From the NCBI RefSeq assembly GCF_000428985.1, contig NZ_AUAZ01000020.1, forward strand, positions 30,281-94,280: a stretch of DNA of 64,000 nt, read 5' to 3'. This DNA is from Marinobacterium litorale DSM 23545. GTDB lineage: Bacteria; Pseudomonadota; Gammaproteobacteria; Pseudomonadales; Balneatricaceae. A program made the position numbers and the translations under genes. Numbering within the stretch: the stretch's first letter is position 1; each line of letters starts with the position of its first letter. The notes under the pieces were generated by a model. It saw only the letters and a list, made by a program, of their open reading frames with translations. It was not told the DNA's origin and did not search any database. Positions 56,583 through 64,000 of this stretch are shown here, piece by piece.

Positions 56583-59177
56583 TTAACGCATCATCTTCTT
56601 CAGTTCGTAGATCAGATCCAGGGCTGCACGTGGGGTCAGCTCATCCGGGTCTACAGTTTCCAGACGTTTTTCCGCTTCTGAAGGGACCGGCGCGATAAAC
56701 AGGTCATTTTGTACCGGACCCGGCTCCGTGGCGGCTGACCGTGTCGGCGCGGGTCGAAACTCCTCGGCCCGTGCATCCTGCTCCAGCTGAACCAGTTTCT
56801 CCCGGGCTTCACGAATCACATGATCAGGTACACCGGCCAGTTTGGCGACCTGCAGGCCATAGCTTTGACTGGCTGGACCCTGCTGTACCTCATGCAGAAA
56901 TACGATGTGGTCGTTATGCTCGACGGCGGTCAGATGGACGTTCTCCACGCCCTGACACTGCTCCGGCAGGGCGGTCAGTTCAAAGTAGTGGGTGGCGAAC
57001 AGCGTGAACGCCTTGATCTCGCGGGCCAGAAATTCGGCACAGGACCAGGCCAGTGACAGACCATCAAAGGTGCTGGTGCCGCGCCCGACCTCATCCATCA
57101 ATACCAGGCTGCGTTCACTGGCATTGTGGAGAATATTGGCGGTTTCGGTCATTTCGACCATAAAGGTTGAACGACCGCCGGCCAGGTCATCGGAGGAGCC
57201 CATTCGGGTAAAGATACGATCCACAATCCCGATAGTGGAGGATGTAGCGGGCACATGGCTGCCGATATGGGCCATCAGGGTAATCAGCGCCGCCTGGCGC
57301 ATATAGGTGGATTTACCCCCCATGTTGGGGCCGGTAATCACAAGCATACGCCGCTGCGGGTCCATCTGCAGATTGTTGGCCACAAACGGCGAGTCCATCA
57401 CCGCTTCCACCACCGGATGGCGTCCCCCTTCTATCTCGATACAGGGATGGTCGACCAAGACCGGAGCCCGGTAGTCCAGAGTTTCGGCGCGTTCGGCCAG
57501 GTTCTGCAGAACATCCAGCTCTGCCAAGGCGGTCGCCGATTCCTGTAGCGAAAAAAGCTCCGCCGCCAGCGTTTCCAGCAACTCGTCATAGAGTTGCTTC
57601 TCCCGCGCCAGTGCTCGGCCTTTGGCGCTTAACGCCTTGTCTTCAAAGGTTTTCAGCTCCGGGGTGATATAACGTTCGGCATTCTTCAGGGTCTGGCGGC
57701 GTTGATACTCGGCGGGCATATCCACCGCCTGGGCCTTGCTGACCTCAATGTAATAACCGTGCACACGGTTATAGCCGACCTTCAGAGTCGAGATCCCGGT
57801 GCGGTTGCGCTCCCGGCTTTCCAGTTCCAGCAAGTAGGCACCGGCGTTCTCACTGATGCCGCGCAACTCGTCCAGCTCGGCGTCATAACCTTCGGCGATG
57901 ACACCGCCGTCGCGGATTAACATCGGCGGTGACTCAATCACCGCGCGCTCCAGCAGCTCGGAGAGTGCGGGAAAGCTGCTGATCGATACGGCCAGCGTCT
58001 GGAGTAGCGGTGCGTCAGTATCGGCAAGCAACTGCTGCAGCTCAGGCAGACATGACAGGGCGTGTTTCAACCGCTCCAGATCACGTGGACGGGCCGAGCG
58101 CAACGCTACGCGGGAGAGAATACGCTCCATATCGCCCACCTGCTTGAGCGGCTGGGCTATCTCTTCAAACTTGAATCCGTCCCTCAGCCAGTTAATAGCG
58201 TGCTGGCGCGCAATCAGGGTATCCCGGTCGCGCAGAGGGCGGTGCAGCCAGCGGCGCAGCATACGCCCGCCCATGGGGGTACGGGTTTTATCAAGCACCG
58301 AAGCCAGGGTGTTTTCCTGCCCGCCGGACAGGTTCTGGTCCAGCTCCAGATTGCGCCGGGTGGATGCGTCCAGCAGCACCGCATCGGAGCGCTGCTCAAT
58401 CTGAATCCGGCGGATATGCGGTAGCGCACTGCGCTGAGTATCGCGGGCATATTGCAGGAGGCAGCCCGCTGCACCAATCGCCAGTTTTAAATGTGCGCAG
58501 CCAAATCCGGTCAGATCCTGGGTATTAAACTGCTGACACAGCAGGCGTTCGGCGGTGTCCTGTTCAAAGTGCCAGGGTGCCTGGGGGCGTATACCTCGGC
58601 GACCTGCCAGGAGGCTGGAAAGCGCAGAGTGCTCAGGATAGAGCAGTTCCGCCGGGCGCAAACGTTCCAGTTCGGCCAGCAAGCCATCCTCGGACTCCAC
58701 TTCCAACAAACTGAAGCGCCCGGCACTGATATCCACCAGTGCCATCCCGAAACGCCCCTCATCGGTATCTATCGCCGCCAGCAGGTTATCCCGGGTTTCA
58801 TCGAGGAGTGCTTCATCACTCAGTGTCCCCGGCGTTACGATACGGACCACCTGGCGTTCTACCGGCCCTTTGCTGGTGGCAGGATCACCGATCTGCTCGC
58901 AGATCACCACCGACTCCCCGGCGCGTACGATCTTGGCTATATAGCCCTCGGCGGAGTGATAGGGAATGCCCGCCATGGGGATCGGCTCACCGGCTGATTT
59001 ACCCCGTGCAGTCAGAGAGATATCCAGCAGCTTGGCGGCGCGTTTGGCATCGTCATAGAACAGCTCGTAAAAGTCACCCATCCGGTAGAAAAGCAACTGG
59101 TCCGGATGCTCCGCCTTGATGCGCAGGTATTGCTGCATCATAGGTGTGTGCTGCTGAGATTTTTCTTTTGAATTCAC
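56583..59177 (-). CDS. mutS: DNA mismatch repair protein MutS
   Basis: Mismatch-recognition ATPase, 864 residues. The mismatch-contacting FYE (F36, E38) lies in [14 protein letters not shown] near the N-terminus. Connector, lever ([14 protein letters not shown]) and clamp domains follow, then the ATPase with Walker [23 protein letters not shown], Walker [17 protein letters not shown] and the switch [10 protein letters not shown]. The tail [12 protein letters not shown] matches the tetramer helix. The start is GTG at 59177 with a poor ribosome-binding site. The integrase-bearing island begins within about 100-200 bases of this start, so its promoter region may have been changed by the insertion. 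Confidence 0.97.
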   Translation of the reverse strand: MNSKEKSQQHTPMMQQYLRIKAEHPDQLLFYRMGDFYELFYDDAKRAAKLLDISLTARGKSAGEPIPMAGIPYHSAEGYIAKIVRAGESVVICEQIGDPATSKGPVERQVVRIVTPGTLSDEALLDETRDNLLAAIDTDEGRFGMALVDISAGRFSLLEVESEDGLLAELERLRPAELLYPEHSALSSLLAGRRGIRPQAPWHFEQDTAERLLCQQFNTQDLTGFGCAHLKLAIGAAGCLLQYARDTQRSALPHIRRIQIEQRSDAVLLDASTRRNLELDQNLSGGQENTLASVLDKTRTPMGGRMLRRWLHRPLRDRDTLIARQHAINWLRDGFKFEEIAQPLKQVGDMERILSRVALRSARPRDLERLKHALSCLPELQQLLADTDAPLLQTLAVSISSFPALSELLERAVIESPPMLIRDGGVIAEGYDAELDELRGISENAGAYLLELESRERNRTGISTLKVGYNRVHGYYIEVSKAQAVDMPAEYQRRQTLKNAERYITPELKTFEDKALSAKGRALAREKQLYDELLETLAAELFSLQESATALAELDVLQNLAERAETLDYRAPVLVDHPCIEIEGGRHPVVEAVMDSPFVANNLQMDPQRRMLVITGPNMGGKSTYMRQAALITLMAHIGSHVPATSSTIGIVDRIFTRMGSSDDLAGGRSTFMVEMTETANILHNASERSLVLMDEVGRGTSTFDGLSLAWSCAEFLAREIKAFTLFATHYFELTALPEQCQGVENVHLTAVEHNDHIVFLHEVQQGPASQSYGLQVAKLAGVPDHVIREAREKLVQLEQDARAEEFRPAPTRSAATEPGPVQNDLFIAPVPSEAEKRLETVDPDELTPRAALDLIYELKKMMR

Positions 59178-59280
59178 AGATTTATAACCTATAAGTGATT
59201 GATACCACTGATTTTAATCTTATCTCTATGTCCCAGCGGTTCCCAGAGAATCCTACCGAAAACCATCGAATACCGCATGC

Positions 59281-59345
59281 TAGTGTAGGTTTTAGTGTAG
59301 GTTTTTTTGATGCTAAAATCAGGCTTGTTCAAAAACCTACACTAA
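59281..59345. repeat. Direct and inverted repeats next to the integrase gene (likely arm or att sites)
   Basis: TAGTGTAGGTTT occurs twice in tandem (from 59281 and 59293). The second copy is part of a perfect 15-base inverted repeat: TTAGTGTAGGTTTTT at 59292-59306 and AAAAACCTACACTAA at 59331-59345, separated by 24 bases. Such repeated words directly upstream of an integrase gene are typical integrase arm-binding sites or an attachment site, and they could also place operator sites over the integrase promoter. Confidence 0.6.
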
Positions 59346-59376
59346 TGACCTTAAACCCCCGGGAGATCTAGCTCTC

Positions 59377-60666
59377 ATGGCGAGCCAGACTAACAAACCG
59401 CTAAGCGCAAAGACAGTCGAAAAAATGAAGCCTGGCATGCCTGATAAGGGTGATGTAGGTGACTATAGAGGGCTGCGTGTTTCCTGTGGGGCTGGCGGTA
59501 CAACAACTTTCTTCTACCGGTACAAAAGTCCGGTCACGGGTAAGCTTAGGCAGGTTAAGTTGGGCAATTTCCCTGCGTTGTCTTTAGCTGACGCGAGGGC
59601 GAAGGTCCTGGAGCTCAAACAGATGCGTGCTCAGGGACTTTGCCCTGCTCATGAGGCAGAAATGGAGAGAGCTGCGTCGGCTGCAGAGGCTCAGCGTAAG
59701 AAGCGGGAGTTGAAACCAAAATATAAGGTTGCGGACCTGATCGAAGACTACCTCACCGGATACATCGAAGACAGAGTATCAACGCGAGGAGAGCGAGTTG
59801 CTGGTGCCCGTAAAAGAAAAGGCCAGCGAGAGGTGCGTCGCACATTAGAAGGTGATGCGGTGCCGGTACTGGGGCAAAAGGTGGCTGCTGAGGTAACGCG
59901 GAAAGATATCGTTGACTTGGTGATGAATATTGTCGGAAGAGGAGCCAACGTTCAGGCAGGAAACGTTCTTCGAGAACTCTCCTCGGCCTATGAGTTTGCC
60001 ATGGGATTGGAGCGTCTACCGGAAGATTTCGCGAACCCGGCTTTACTTGCAAAAAATAGCCTCAGGCAGGCGAAGGTGAGGTTGAGCCCCAAAAAAGGTA
60101 GCAGAGTCCTCTCTGATACTGAGGTCGCTAAACTTCTAAAATGGCTACCAGGCTCAGCCTACACGTATACGCAGAAGAACGTTATCAGAATGGCGTTGTG
60201 GACGGGCTGTCGAACCGGCGAAATTTGCGAAGCTAGATGGGAGAACGTAGATCTCGAGGCTGGTACCTTCCATATCCGTGAGTCGAAGACGGGCGTTGAA
60301 AGGTACGTGCAACTACCTCATCAAGCAGTACGCTTTCTTCGCGAACTGCGAACGATGACTGGCGATGTGCTTTTCCCGTCAAGGAAGACCGGCAAGCCCC
60401 TTCAGCAAAAGCAGTTAACTGAACAAGCATGGCGAATGCGGCGGGATAATAAGATGCTCGATATAGAACCCTGGACTCCTCATGATCTAAGGAGAACCGT
60501 GCGAACGGGATTGTCTCGCTTGCGTTGCCCAAATGAAATTGCAGAGGCGGTACTTGGACATGCTCGGGGAGGGATTGAGGGAACCTATGATTTGCATCGC
60601 TATGAAGACGAGTGTCGGGAATGGTTGCAGGTTTGGGCGGACCATCTGGATGGATTGATGCAATAG
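59377..60666 (+). CDS. P4-type tyrosine recombinase/integrase (DUF4102 N-terminus)
   Basis: Site-specific recombinase of 429 residues that moves the island. The N-terminal arm-binding DUF4102 domain is shown by LSAKTVEKMKPG...DYRGLRVSCGAGGTTTFFYRY and KLRQVKLGNFPALSLADARAK. A core-binding SAM-like domain and the catalytic domain follow. The active residues can be placed: R279 in TGCRTGEICEARW, H369 and R372 in PHDLRRT, H395 in LGHARGG and Y404 in GTYDLHRY. All are present, so it should be active. It reads away from mutS and into the island; the repeats just upstream are its probable binding sites. Confidence 0.92.
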   Translation: MASQTNKPLSAKTVEKMKPGMPDKGDVGDYRGLRVSCGAGGTTTFFYRYKSPVTGKLRQVKLGNFPALSLADARAKVLELKQMRAQGLCPAHEAEMERAASAAEAQRKKRELKPKYKVADLIEDYLTGYIEDRVSTRGERVAGARKRKGQREVRRTLEGDAVPVLGQKVAAEVTRKDIVDLVMNIVGRGANVQAGNVLRELSSAYEFAMGLERLPEDFANPALLAKNSLRQAKVRLSPKKGSRVLSDTEVAKLLKWLPGSAYTYTQKNVIRMALWTGCRTGEICEARWENVDLEAGTFHIRESKTGVERYVQLPHQAVRFLRELRTMTGDVLFPSRKTGKPLQQKQLTEQAWRMRRDNKMLDIEPWTPHDLRRTVRTGLSRLRCPNEIAEAVLGHARGGIEGTYDLHRYEDECREWLQVWADHLDGLMQ

Positions 60667-61061
60667 TCTGCGTAGCGCACATTGCAGACCTTAGCGGGAA
60701 TTGGCCAGTCATTCCGAGTACCACGATACCTGTGGACGAACTGCTTTAAGTTTCTGTAGTTACATACAGTGTATTGAGAGCCACGTGCCTAGGGTGCTTG
60801 TTTTGTCACGTGACTATGCTCATTTGTGACTGGTAACAGGCGGGAAAATCGTTCAGTATCGGGACACTATGGACTGGCCGTTGCAGGATAACCCGCACGG
60901 CAAAGCTTCAAAACGCGCGTGCTCGTTTTCACCGGAAGAAAATGACTGTGGTATCTCGATTTATCCCTTCTCTTCAGGTGCTTACAGCAGCTTTTCCAGT
61001 CTTCGACTGAGAGCAAATATGCGCATGCGCAGCATTAAAAATGTTAGCAGGCAAGATGATT
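60667..61061. other. Gene-poor stretch between the integrase and the cargo genes
   Basis: About 395 bases with no convincing gene. An open frame of 81 codons from 60869 overlaps the next gene and has no ribosome-binding site or recognisable composition. Two CACGTG words (60782 and 60810 regions) are the only obvious short repeat. The promoter for the membrane-protein/TIR operon should lie towards its right side, but I could not pick out convincing -35/-10 boxes. Confidence 0.5.
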
Positions 61062-61562
61062 ATGAGAGAAGCTCCTACTATTGCAGAAAATTATCCATAC
61101 GGGTTATCGAATAAGGACATTGAAAGTGACATTCAATCTTATTCACGAGAGATAAACCTCAATAAAGGGAAACCTACAGTTTCTGCGTGCTACGCTCCTC
61201 TTATCCAACTTGGTCAGGCTGAAATTCAACTCAGGCTTGCAAGAAAAACGCTCTGGATAAGTATATCTATCGGTTTTATTTCTCTAATAATATCGTGTGT
61301 AGCATTGGGATTGGCTTATAGCGCTAATCATTCTAGTAGTGAGTGGGAAGAGCGCCAGATAGACCTGCTTAAAGACTTAAACTTGAATATCGAACAACTA
61401 GCTTCAGAGGCTGACGTTAATTCAGGCTTTCAGGAAAAACTACTTTTTGATTTGAACTCAAGTGTTGAAAGGCTGATAGAAGAAATAGTGATTAATTCAA
61501 ATTTTGAATCAGAGTCTGCTAACAATTCAATCCAGCCGATCGCTGACGCGACAGCTGATTGA
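61062..61562 (+). CDS. Single-pass membrane protein of unknown function (first gene of TIR cluster)
   Basis: About 166 residues, family not recognised. The N-terminal 60 residues are polar and cytoplasm-like (NYPYGLSNKDIESDIQSY, then YAPLIQLGQAEIQLRLARK). One strong membrane helix covers residues about 64-87 (LWISISIGFISLIISCVALG), and the remainder is an acidic coiled-coil-like tail (residues 95-150). Possible starts are 61041, 61056 and 61062; GCAGG at 61048-61052 fits the last best. The gene is AT-rich compared with the chromosome, lies 55 bases before the next membrane-protein gene, and is probably co-transcribed with the TIR gene. Confidence 0.65.
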   Translation: MREAPTIAENYPYGLSNKDIESDIQSYSREINLNKGKPTVSACYAPLIQLGQAEIQLRLARKTLWISISIGFISLIISCVALGLAYSANHSSSEWEERQIDLLKDLNLNIEQLASEADVNSGFQEKLLFDLNSSVERLIEEIVINSNFESESANNSIQPIADATAD

Positions 61563-61617
61563 AGCGTTAAGTGAGCCCGCATAGGTTTTAGTTTTTATCA
61601 TAAGGTTGATTACATTT

Positions 61618-62073
61618 ATGACAGAGCGAGAAAATAACCAATATCTTAATATTGGAGTTGAGTCTGCGCCTATTCAGACTCATTTGGGCATAATACAAAA
61701 TGTCATCCAAAGGATGGCTGCTAATAGCTCAGCTTGCAAAGCTTGGTGTGTTACCCTAGTTTCTGCGATATTAGTGATAGTTGCAGATAAAGGGAAACCC
61801 GATTTCACTTATATTGCGTTTCTTCCAACCGTAGTCTTTCTTGCGCTAGATGCTTATTACTTAGCTTTAGAGAAAGCTTTTAGGCAATCATACAATGATT
61901 TTGTGAAAAAATTGCATGAAGAGAAGTTGACGCAAGAAGATTTGTATTCAGTGTTGCCTAAAGGCAATCTTTCCAGTTTGCAAATCCAGTCATTGAAATC
62001 CTTTTCTGTGTGGGGATTTTACATATCTATTGTTGTACTAATTTATATAACAAAAATAATAGCTATAGGTTAA
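61618..62073 (+). CDS. Three-helix membrane protein of unknown function, next to TIR gene
   Basis: A 151-residue protein with two close hydrophobic segments (about 42-56 and 65-84), a charged cytoplasmic helix region (YLALEKAFRQSYNDFVKKLH), and a third membrane segment at 129-150. The pattern of a short two-helix hairpin plus a soluble helix recalls SLATT-type membrane effectors of bacterial immune systems, but I cannot assign it to that family by eye. The ATG at 61618 is used; a TTG at 61606 is too close to the AAGG. The next gene, a TIR protein, starts 11 bases after the stop, so translation of the two is likely linked. Confidence 0.65.
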   Translation: MTERENNQYLNIGVESAPIQTHLGIIQNVIQRMAANSSACKAWCVTLVSAILVIVADKGKPDFTYIAFLPTVVFLALDAYYLALEKAFRQSYNDFVKKLHEEKLTQEDLYSVLPKGNLSSLQIQSLKSFSVWGFYISIVVLIYITKIIAIG

Positions 62074-62083
62074 GGTATTTTTC

Positions 62084-62626
62084 ATGGTTCAGTTTACAAC
62101 GTTTAATGACCTTAAAAGGTTTAACACAAACCTCCAGTCGAACTCTCAGGCTATATTGAAAGCCTCTAGGACTAAAAGTCATAAAGATACATTCTTATCT
62201 CATTCATCAAAAGATGCAGAGTATTTACCAGGGGTTATTAAGCTGCTAGAAAATCATGGTGCTTCAGTTTATTGTGATTTAGGTGATGACAGAATGCCTG
62301 AAACACCCAACCCCGAAACAGCTCTAATAATAAAAAATCAGATCAAAGAAAGTCGAAAACTCGTAGTATTTGTTACAACTAATAGTAAAGACTCCAAGTG
62401 GGTTCCTTGGGAGTTAGGTATCGGTGACGCAAGTTTATCAATGTCTAATGTTGCTTTATTACCTGCTGCAACCACAAGTTATGAGCAATCTTGGGCAAAA
62501 CAAGAGTATTTGGGTATTTATCGTCATATTGTTTGGGGAAAAATGCAAGGTGATACCAGAGAATCATGGTTAGTTTATAACTACCACGACAACACGGCTA
62601 CAAAGTTAAGTGATTGGCTTCGATAA
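62084..62626 (+). CDS. TIR-domain protein
   Basis: A 180-residue protein with a short N-terminal helix (residues 7-28) and a TIR domain from residue about 34: DTFLSHSSKDAEYLPGVIKL (strand A and box 1), VYCDLGDDRMPETPN (BB loop region) and RKLVVFVTTNSKDSKWVPWE. The Glu of WVPWELG (E110) is in the place of the catalytic Glu of TIR NAD-cleaving enzymes. Bacterial TIR proteins of this size act in anti-phage systems, where they consume NAD or make a cyclic-ADP-ribose-type signal. TAAGGT precedes the ATG. It is the third gene of the AT-rich operon, and an IS element lies directly after it. Confidence 0.82.
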   Translation: MVQFTTFNDLKRFNTNLQSNSQAILKASRTKSHKDTFLSHSSKDAEYLPGVIKLLENHGASVYCDLGDDRMPETPNPETALIIKNQIKESRKLVVFVTTNSKDSKWVPWELGIGDASLSMSNVALLPAATTSYEQSWAKQEYLGIYRHIVWGKMQGDTRESWLVYNYHDNTATKLSDWLR

Positions 62627-62723
62627 AGAGCTCACCTAACAAGATAATTGGACTCCACCCACCCCAATGACAGAGTGAGGTAGAATGATTGATACCACAC
62701 ATACCATTCAAAGGAGTCCTGTT

Positions 62724-63761
62724 ATGCACACGACCACTATTGGTGTTGATCTGGCAAAAGAGGTCATTCAGGTCTGTGTTGTCCAGCACGGTAAGATGCT
62801 CTCCAATACGGAGATGATGCCGGGTGCATTCGCTGCTTGGCTTTCCACTCAGCGTCCTGCGATGGTGGTGTTTGAGGCCTGTAGTACATCCAACTACTGG
62901 AAGCAAAAAGCCACTGCCTGTGGCCATGACGCCCAACTGATTTCGGCAAAACTGGTGGCCAGTATCCGGCAAAATCAGAAGACGGACAAGAACGATGCGT
63001 TGGCCATTGTGCAGGCCAGTCAACTTACTGATATCCAGTTCATCAAAGGGAAAAACTTTTCGCAGCAAGAGTTGCAGTCGATCAGCAAGATGCGCGAACT
63101 GGCGGTGAGGCAGAAAGTGGCCCTTACCAACCAAATAACCGCGTTGTTGCTTGAATTCAACATCCGTGTTTCACCTAAAAGCGGTGGGTTGGCGGGCGTC
63201 GTTCAGACAACTCTGGAGGATGCAGAGAACGGTTTTTCCATGGCGTTCAGGGACGCCTTGTCAGAAACCTGGCAAGCCCTACTGGCGGTTCACAACCGCA
63301 TTGCTCGCTATGATACCAGTCTGGCAGAAGCCATCGAGGCGAATCCTGACTGCAAAAAGCTGCTGGCGCTGGAAAGTGTTTCGAGCATCAATGCGGTTCA
63401 TCTCTATACGACCTTGGCCTGTGGCGATGAAAATCTTTTCACGTCTGCTCGGGATGCGTCCGCCTGTATCGGTTTGACACCTGTACAGTATTCTTCCGGC
63501 GGACAAGTGAAACTGGGGGCGATTAGCAGGAAGGTGAAAAACTCTCTCGTCAGAAGCCACCTGATCAGCGGCGCTATGGCCGTGATTCACCAGGTCGTAA
63601 AGCGCGAGCCCAAAACGGCCAAAGAGCAATGGTTAAAAGCCTTGGTGGAACGGCGTGGAAAAAAATGTGCTGCTGTGGCTCTGGCGAATAAAACTGTCAG
63701 AACCGCCTATGCGATGTTGCGGGATAGCACTGAGTACCGAGCTCAGCCGATACGGGCTTGA
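62724..63761 (+). CDS. IS110-family (IS1111 group) DEDD transposase/recombinase
   Basis: A 345-residue recombinase. The RuvC-like N-terminal domain has the DEDD set: D9 in IGVDLAKE, E51 in VFEACSTS, and D88 and D91 in KTDKNDALA. The C-terminal Transposase_20 domain has ALESVSSINAVHLYTTL and GLTPVQYSSGGQVKLG, where S257/S258 is the expected catalytic serine. AAGGAG precedes the ATG at 62724; the frame is open from 62685. The family works with a bridge RNA encoded in the element's non-coding end, which here would be the right end. Confidence 0.93.
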   Translation: MHTTTIGVDLAKEVIQVCVVQHGKMLSNTEMMPGAFAAWLSTQRPAMVVFEACSTSNYWKQKATACGHDAQLISAKLVASIRQNQKTDKNDALAIVQASQLTDIQFIKGKNFSQQELQSISKMRELAVRQKVALTNQITALLLEFNIRVSPKSGGLAGVVQTTLEDAENGFSMAFRDALSETWQALLAVHNRIARYDTSLAEAIEANPDCKKLLALESVSSINAVHLYTTLACGDENLFTSARDASACIGLTPVQYSSGGQVKLGAISRKVKNSLVRSHLISGAMAVIHQVVKREPKTAKEQWLKALVERRGKKCAAVALANKTVRTAYAMLRDSTEYRAQPIRA

Positions 63762-63952
63762 GTGTACTATCAATCAAAGAATGCGACCGATTAGATGAAC
63801 AGTCAACAACCAGAGTCAGTACAGTCACGAGAGTCCATAACTCGTTAACAAGAGATGACCGGGTTGTCCGCGGAACTATCTTTGAGCCTACCCTTGGAGA
63901 GCTCGTACATAAGACCGCATGATTTTCTAATTATCAGTATTCTTTGTTGACC
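63762..63952 (+). ncRNA. Candidate bridge RNA region of the IS element
   Basis: The 191 bases between the transposase stop and the right inverted repeat contain no gene. In IS1111-group elements the bridge RNA that pairs with target and donor DNA comes from this right-end segment. Several short complementary words are present, but I did not derive a full fold or the guide loops, so the exact RNA limits are unknown. Confidence 0.4.
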
Positions 63953-64000
63953 GGGTGGAGTCCACATAAGTGACTGTGGTGTCCAGTGATAATATTTAGG

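Larger units (their letters stand above)
62649..63964 (+). mobile_element. IS110-family insertion sequence, IS1111 type
   Basis: A 12-base perfect inverted repeat, TGGACTCCACCC at 62649-62660 and GGGTGGAGTCCA at 63953-63964, brackets one DEDD transposase gene. Sub-terminal inverted repeats and a long non-coding right end (about 190 bases against about 60 on the left) are the marks of the IS1111 group. The true ends probably lie a few bases outside the repeats. No target duplication is expected for this family. The element appears intact and follows the TIR gene stop by 22 bases. Confidence 0.85.
59281..64000. mobile_element. Left part of an integrated genomic island at mutS
   Basis: The order integrase, AT-rich unknown genes, IS element begins straight after the mutS start, where pncC/cinA-recA are expected in relatives. 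The repeats at 59281-59345 mark the likely left end. Base composition drops sharply in the cargo: by count, 23 of 60 bases are G or C at 61801-61860. No phage structural, replication or conjugation genes are visible in the part seen. The right end is outside the window, so size and class (satellite, island) stay open. Confidence 0.7.

Noticed and set aside
56562..56584. A small CGGC-GCCG hairpin followed by T residues, read as a plus-strand terminator
   Set aside because: The stem is only four to five pairs and no plus-strand gene ends there; it falls between two minus-strand genes.
59281..59345. CRISPR array
   Set aside because: Only two adjacent 12-base copies and one inverted copy, with no spacer-repeat periodicity and no cas genes.
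60869..61114. A possible 81-residue protein upstream of the TIR operon
   Set aside because: No ribosome-binding site, overlaps the better-supported membrane-protein gene and has Ser/Arg-rich random-looking composition.
62084..62626. Classical Thoeris system
   Set aside because: The TIR protein resembles the ThsB type in size, but there is no ThsA (SIR2-SLOG) gene beside it in the window.
59281..64000. Prophage
   Set aside because: Only an integrase is phage-like; no capsid, tail, lysis, repressor or replication gene is present in the visible part, so 'island' is the safer term.

Overview
The window is a chromosomal segment of a flagellated, Gram-negative gammaproteobacterium. The evidence is the gene order rpsB-tsf-pyrH-frr-uppS-cdsA-rseP-bamA-skp-lpxD-fabZ-lpxA-lpxB-rnhB-dnaE-accA-tilS-pyrG-eno-ftsB-truD-surE-pcm-nlpD-rpoS-fdxA-mutS, which is the Pseudomonas/Oceanospirillales arrangement. 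A FabY-type ketoacyl synthase, a RegA/RegB redox pair and FlgT/FlgP flagellar accessory proteins add to this. A marine Oceanospirillales-like host is a reasonable guess, but no 16S or other decisive marker is present.

Layout. 1-1005: the tail of rimI and a lone ECF-type permease. 1264-10303: a GntR/FCD regulator, a five-gene branched-chain-amino-acid-type ABC importer, an N-carbamoyl-amino-acid amidohydrolase, an amidase and a LysR regulator, all on one strand. This looks like one uptake-and-hydrolysis unit for an amide or ureido compound. 10314-12115: RegA/RegB-type two-component genes. 12214-19905: a chemoreceptor with a candidate sigma-28 promoter, prfC, tatD, a small lipoprotein, fabY, an OmpA-like lipoprotein and a ZapB-like protein. 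20012-24251: flgT, a secreted LpoA-like protein, a LysM protein and flgP. 24398-28201: a DUF1244 gene, glnD and map. 28378-50414: the long translation, envelope, lipid A and replication cluster, ending in a terminator after eno. 50493-59177: ftsB, truD, surE, pcm, a DUF368 gene, nlpD, rpoS, fdxA and mutS.

From about 59281 to the end the sequence is accessory. A P4-type tyrosine integrase sits directly upstream of mutS next to direct and inverted repeats. It is followed by an AT-rich trio (two membrane proteins and a TIR-domain protein) and a complete IS110-family (IS1111-type) insertion sequence. The pncC/cinA-recA genes usually found beside mutS are not reached, so the right end of the island lies outside the window.

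Most striking points. (1) Three genes of the MEP isoprenoid pathway (dxr, ispD, ispF) are missing from both conserved clusters where they normally lie, with the flanking genes closed up tightly. (2) The TIR/membrane-protein trio is a candidate anti-phage system. (3) The IS carries a long non-coding right end where a bridge RNA would be expected, and its left end sits beside a possible attC half-site just after the TIR gene.
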